From Patescibacteria group bacterium UBA918 (lineage in GTDB: Bacteria > Patescibacteriota > Minisyncoccia > Phycocordibacterales > UBA918): 22,386 bases of DNA. Below the pieces are notes generated by a model. The model did no database searches and was not told the DNA's origin. It saw nothing but the letters and a program-made list of their open reading frames with translations. Positions 22,112-22,386 of this stretch are shown here, in pieces. The number at the start of each line of letters is the position of its first letter. The stretch's first letter is position 1. The position numbers and the translations under genes were made by a program. The stretch is taken from the NCBI GenBank assembly GCA_002293845.1, contig DBEA01000011.1, positions 1 through 22,386 on the forward strand, in the 5' to 3' direction.

Positions 22112-22225
22112 CTATCGCTTCTTCCTTTTGGCGGTCTTCTTCTTGGCGGTCTTCTTCGCAGTCTTCTTCTTGGCTACCTTCTTAGTAGCTTTCTTGGCGG
22201 CCTTGCGAGCCTTCTTTTTTGCCAT
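22112..22225 (-). CDS. Histone H1-like lysine-rich small protein
   Basis: A 37-aa protein made almost only of Lys, Ala, Arg and Thr (MAKKKARKAAKKATKKVAKK, then further KKTAKK-type repeats to KRKKR). It resembles bacterial histone H1-like and AlgP-type basic tails, which bind nucleic acids without a defined fold. It is much shorter than most such proteins. The ORF is complete, from ATG 22225 to TAG 22112-22114, and is followed by a strong terminator, which supports it as a separate gene. No good -10 or Shine-Dalgarno was found in the AT-rich upstream region. Nucleoid or RNA binding is inferred from composition only. Confidence 0.8.
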   Translation of the reverse strand: MAKKKARKAAKKATKKVAKKKTAKKTAKKKTAKRKKR

Positions 22226-22386
22226 GACTTATGATGAGAAATTGTTTTTGTAAAAAATTCGACCGCGATATCTTTTCAAAAAATTTTTCGTGTGAAAAAA
22301 TATCGGCTTGTGATTAATTATCACGCACAAAAAATTTTTTAACAGCGAAAAAATTTTTTTAATGTGGATAAGTTTTTTAAAAAATA
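22226..22386. other. AT-rich intergenic region with A-tracts and an inverted repeat
   Basis: No gene is seen. At least four runs of the form A5-7T5-7 or T6A6 occur (near 22280-22292, 22330-22344, 22347-22362 and 22372-22385). A 13-bp inverted repeat with one mismatch (CGATATCTTTTCA 22266-22278; TGAAAAAATATCG 22293-22305) and a near-palindrome GTGATTAATTATCAC (about 22311-22325) are also present. Such DNA is expected to be bent or easily unwound. It may be a promoter region or part of an origin; the window ends here. Confidence 0.5.
22363..22371 (-). promoter_or_regulatory. DnaA-box 9-mer
   Basis: TGTGGATAA on the plus strand is the exact complement of the consensus DnaA box TTATCCACA. It sits among A/T-tracts. 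One box alone can occur by chance and does not prove an origin. Confidence 0.4.

Overview
The window most likely comes from a Candidate Phyla Radiation (Patescibacteria) genome, probably Parcubacteria-like. The evidence is a SecA with an insertion after the Walker A region and no C-terminal zinc-binding tail, a short Obg without a C-terminal extension, a single-domain signal peptidase I, a PaaX/Cas2-like protein of the type common in these genomes, and above all a giant Thr/Ser/Gly-rich surface protein built from GNVGIGT-type repeats. The phylum call is an inference from these hallmarks; there is no rRNA gene to confirm it. Every gene I can support is on the minus strand, so transcription runs right to left.

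Layout, right to left. 22226-22386 is AT-rich, with A-tracts, an inverted repeat and one perfect DnaA-box 9-mer at the window edge. A 37-aa lysine-rich histone-H1-like protein (22112-22225) and a bidirectional terminator follow. Next come a roughly 140-nt leader and secA (19410-21914), closed by a 19-bp hairpin. An unassigned, probably structured intergenic stretch (19121-19353) leads to a PaaX/Cas2-like regulator gene (18502-19065), which is bracketed by two long palindromes sharing the same core. Then come a small 4-TM holin-superfamily-IV/YvlD-like protein, obgE and gatB. After gatB are two small proteins, each with an N-terminal excisionase-like helix-turn-helix and one transmembrane segment, then lepB (signal peptidase I). 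After a 498-nt non-coding gap comes the giant gene, from 12709 to beyond the left edge.

The left 12.7 kb is one uninterrupted minus-strand reading frame of at least 4,236 codons. I followed it by translation from the GTG at 12709 to base 2 and met no in-frame stop or frameshift. It begins with the same type of cytoplasmic helix-turn-helix as the two small proteins, then a linker, one transmembrane segment and a very long extracellular repeat region resembling phage tail fibres. All the apparently long plus-strand and other-frame ORFs in this stretch are shadows of its repeats.

The most interesting themes are (i) three membrane-anchored proteins in a row with similar DNA-binding-like heads, one of them a giant surface fibre, sharing a locus with a signal peptidase; (ii) the PaaX/Cas2-like gene flanked by paired palindromes; (iii) a recurring arrangement of a -10 hexamer 6-9 nt upstream of the start codon, which predicts leaderless mRNAs; and (iv) near-identical 383-bp modules inside the giant gene, a substrate for recombination.
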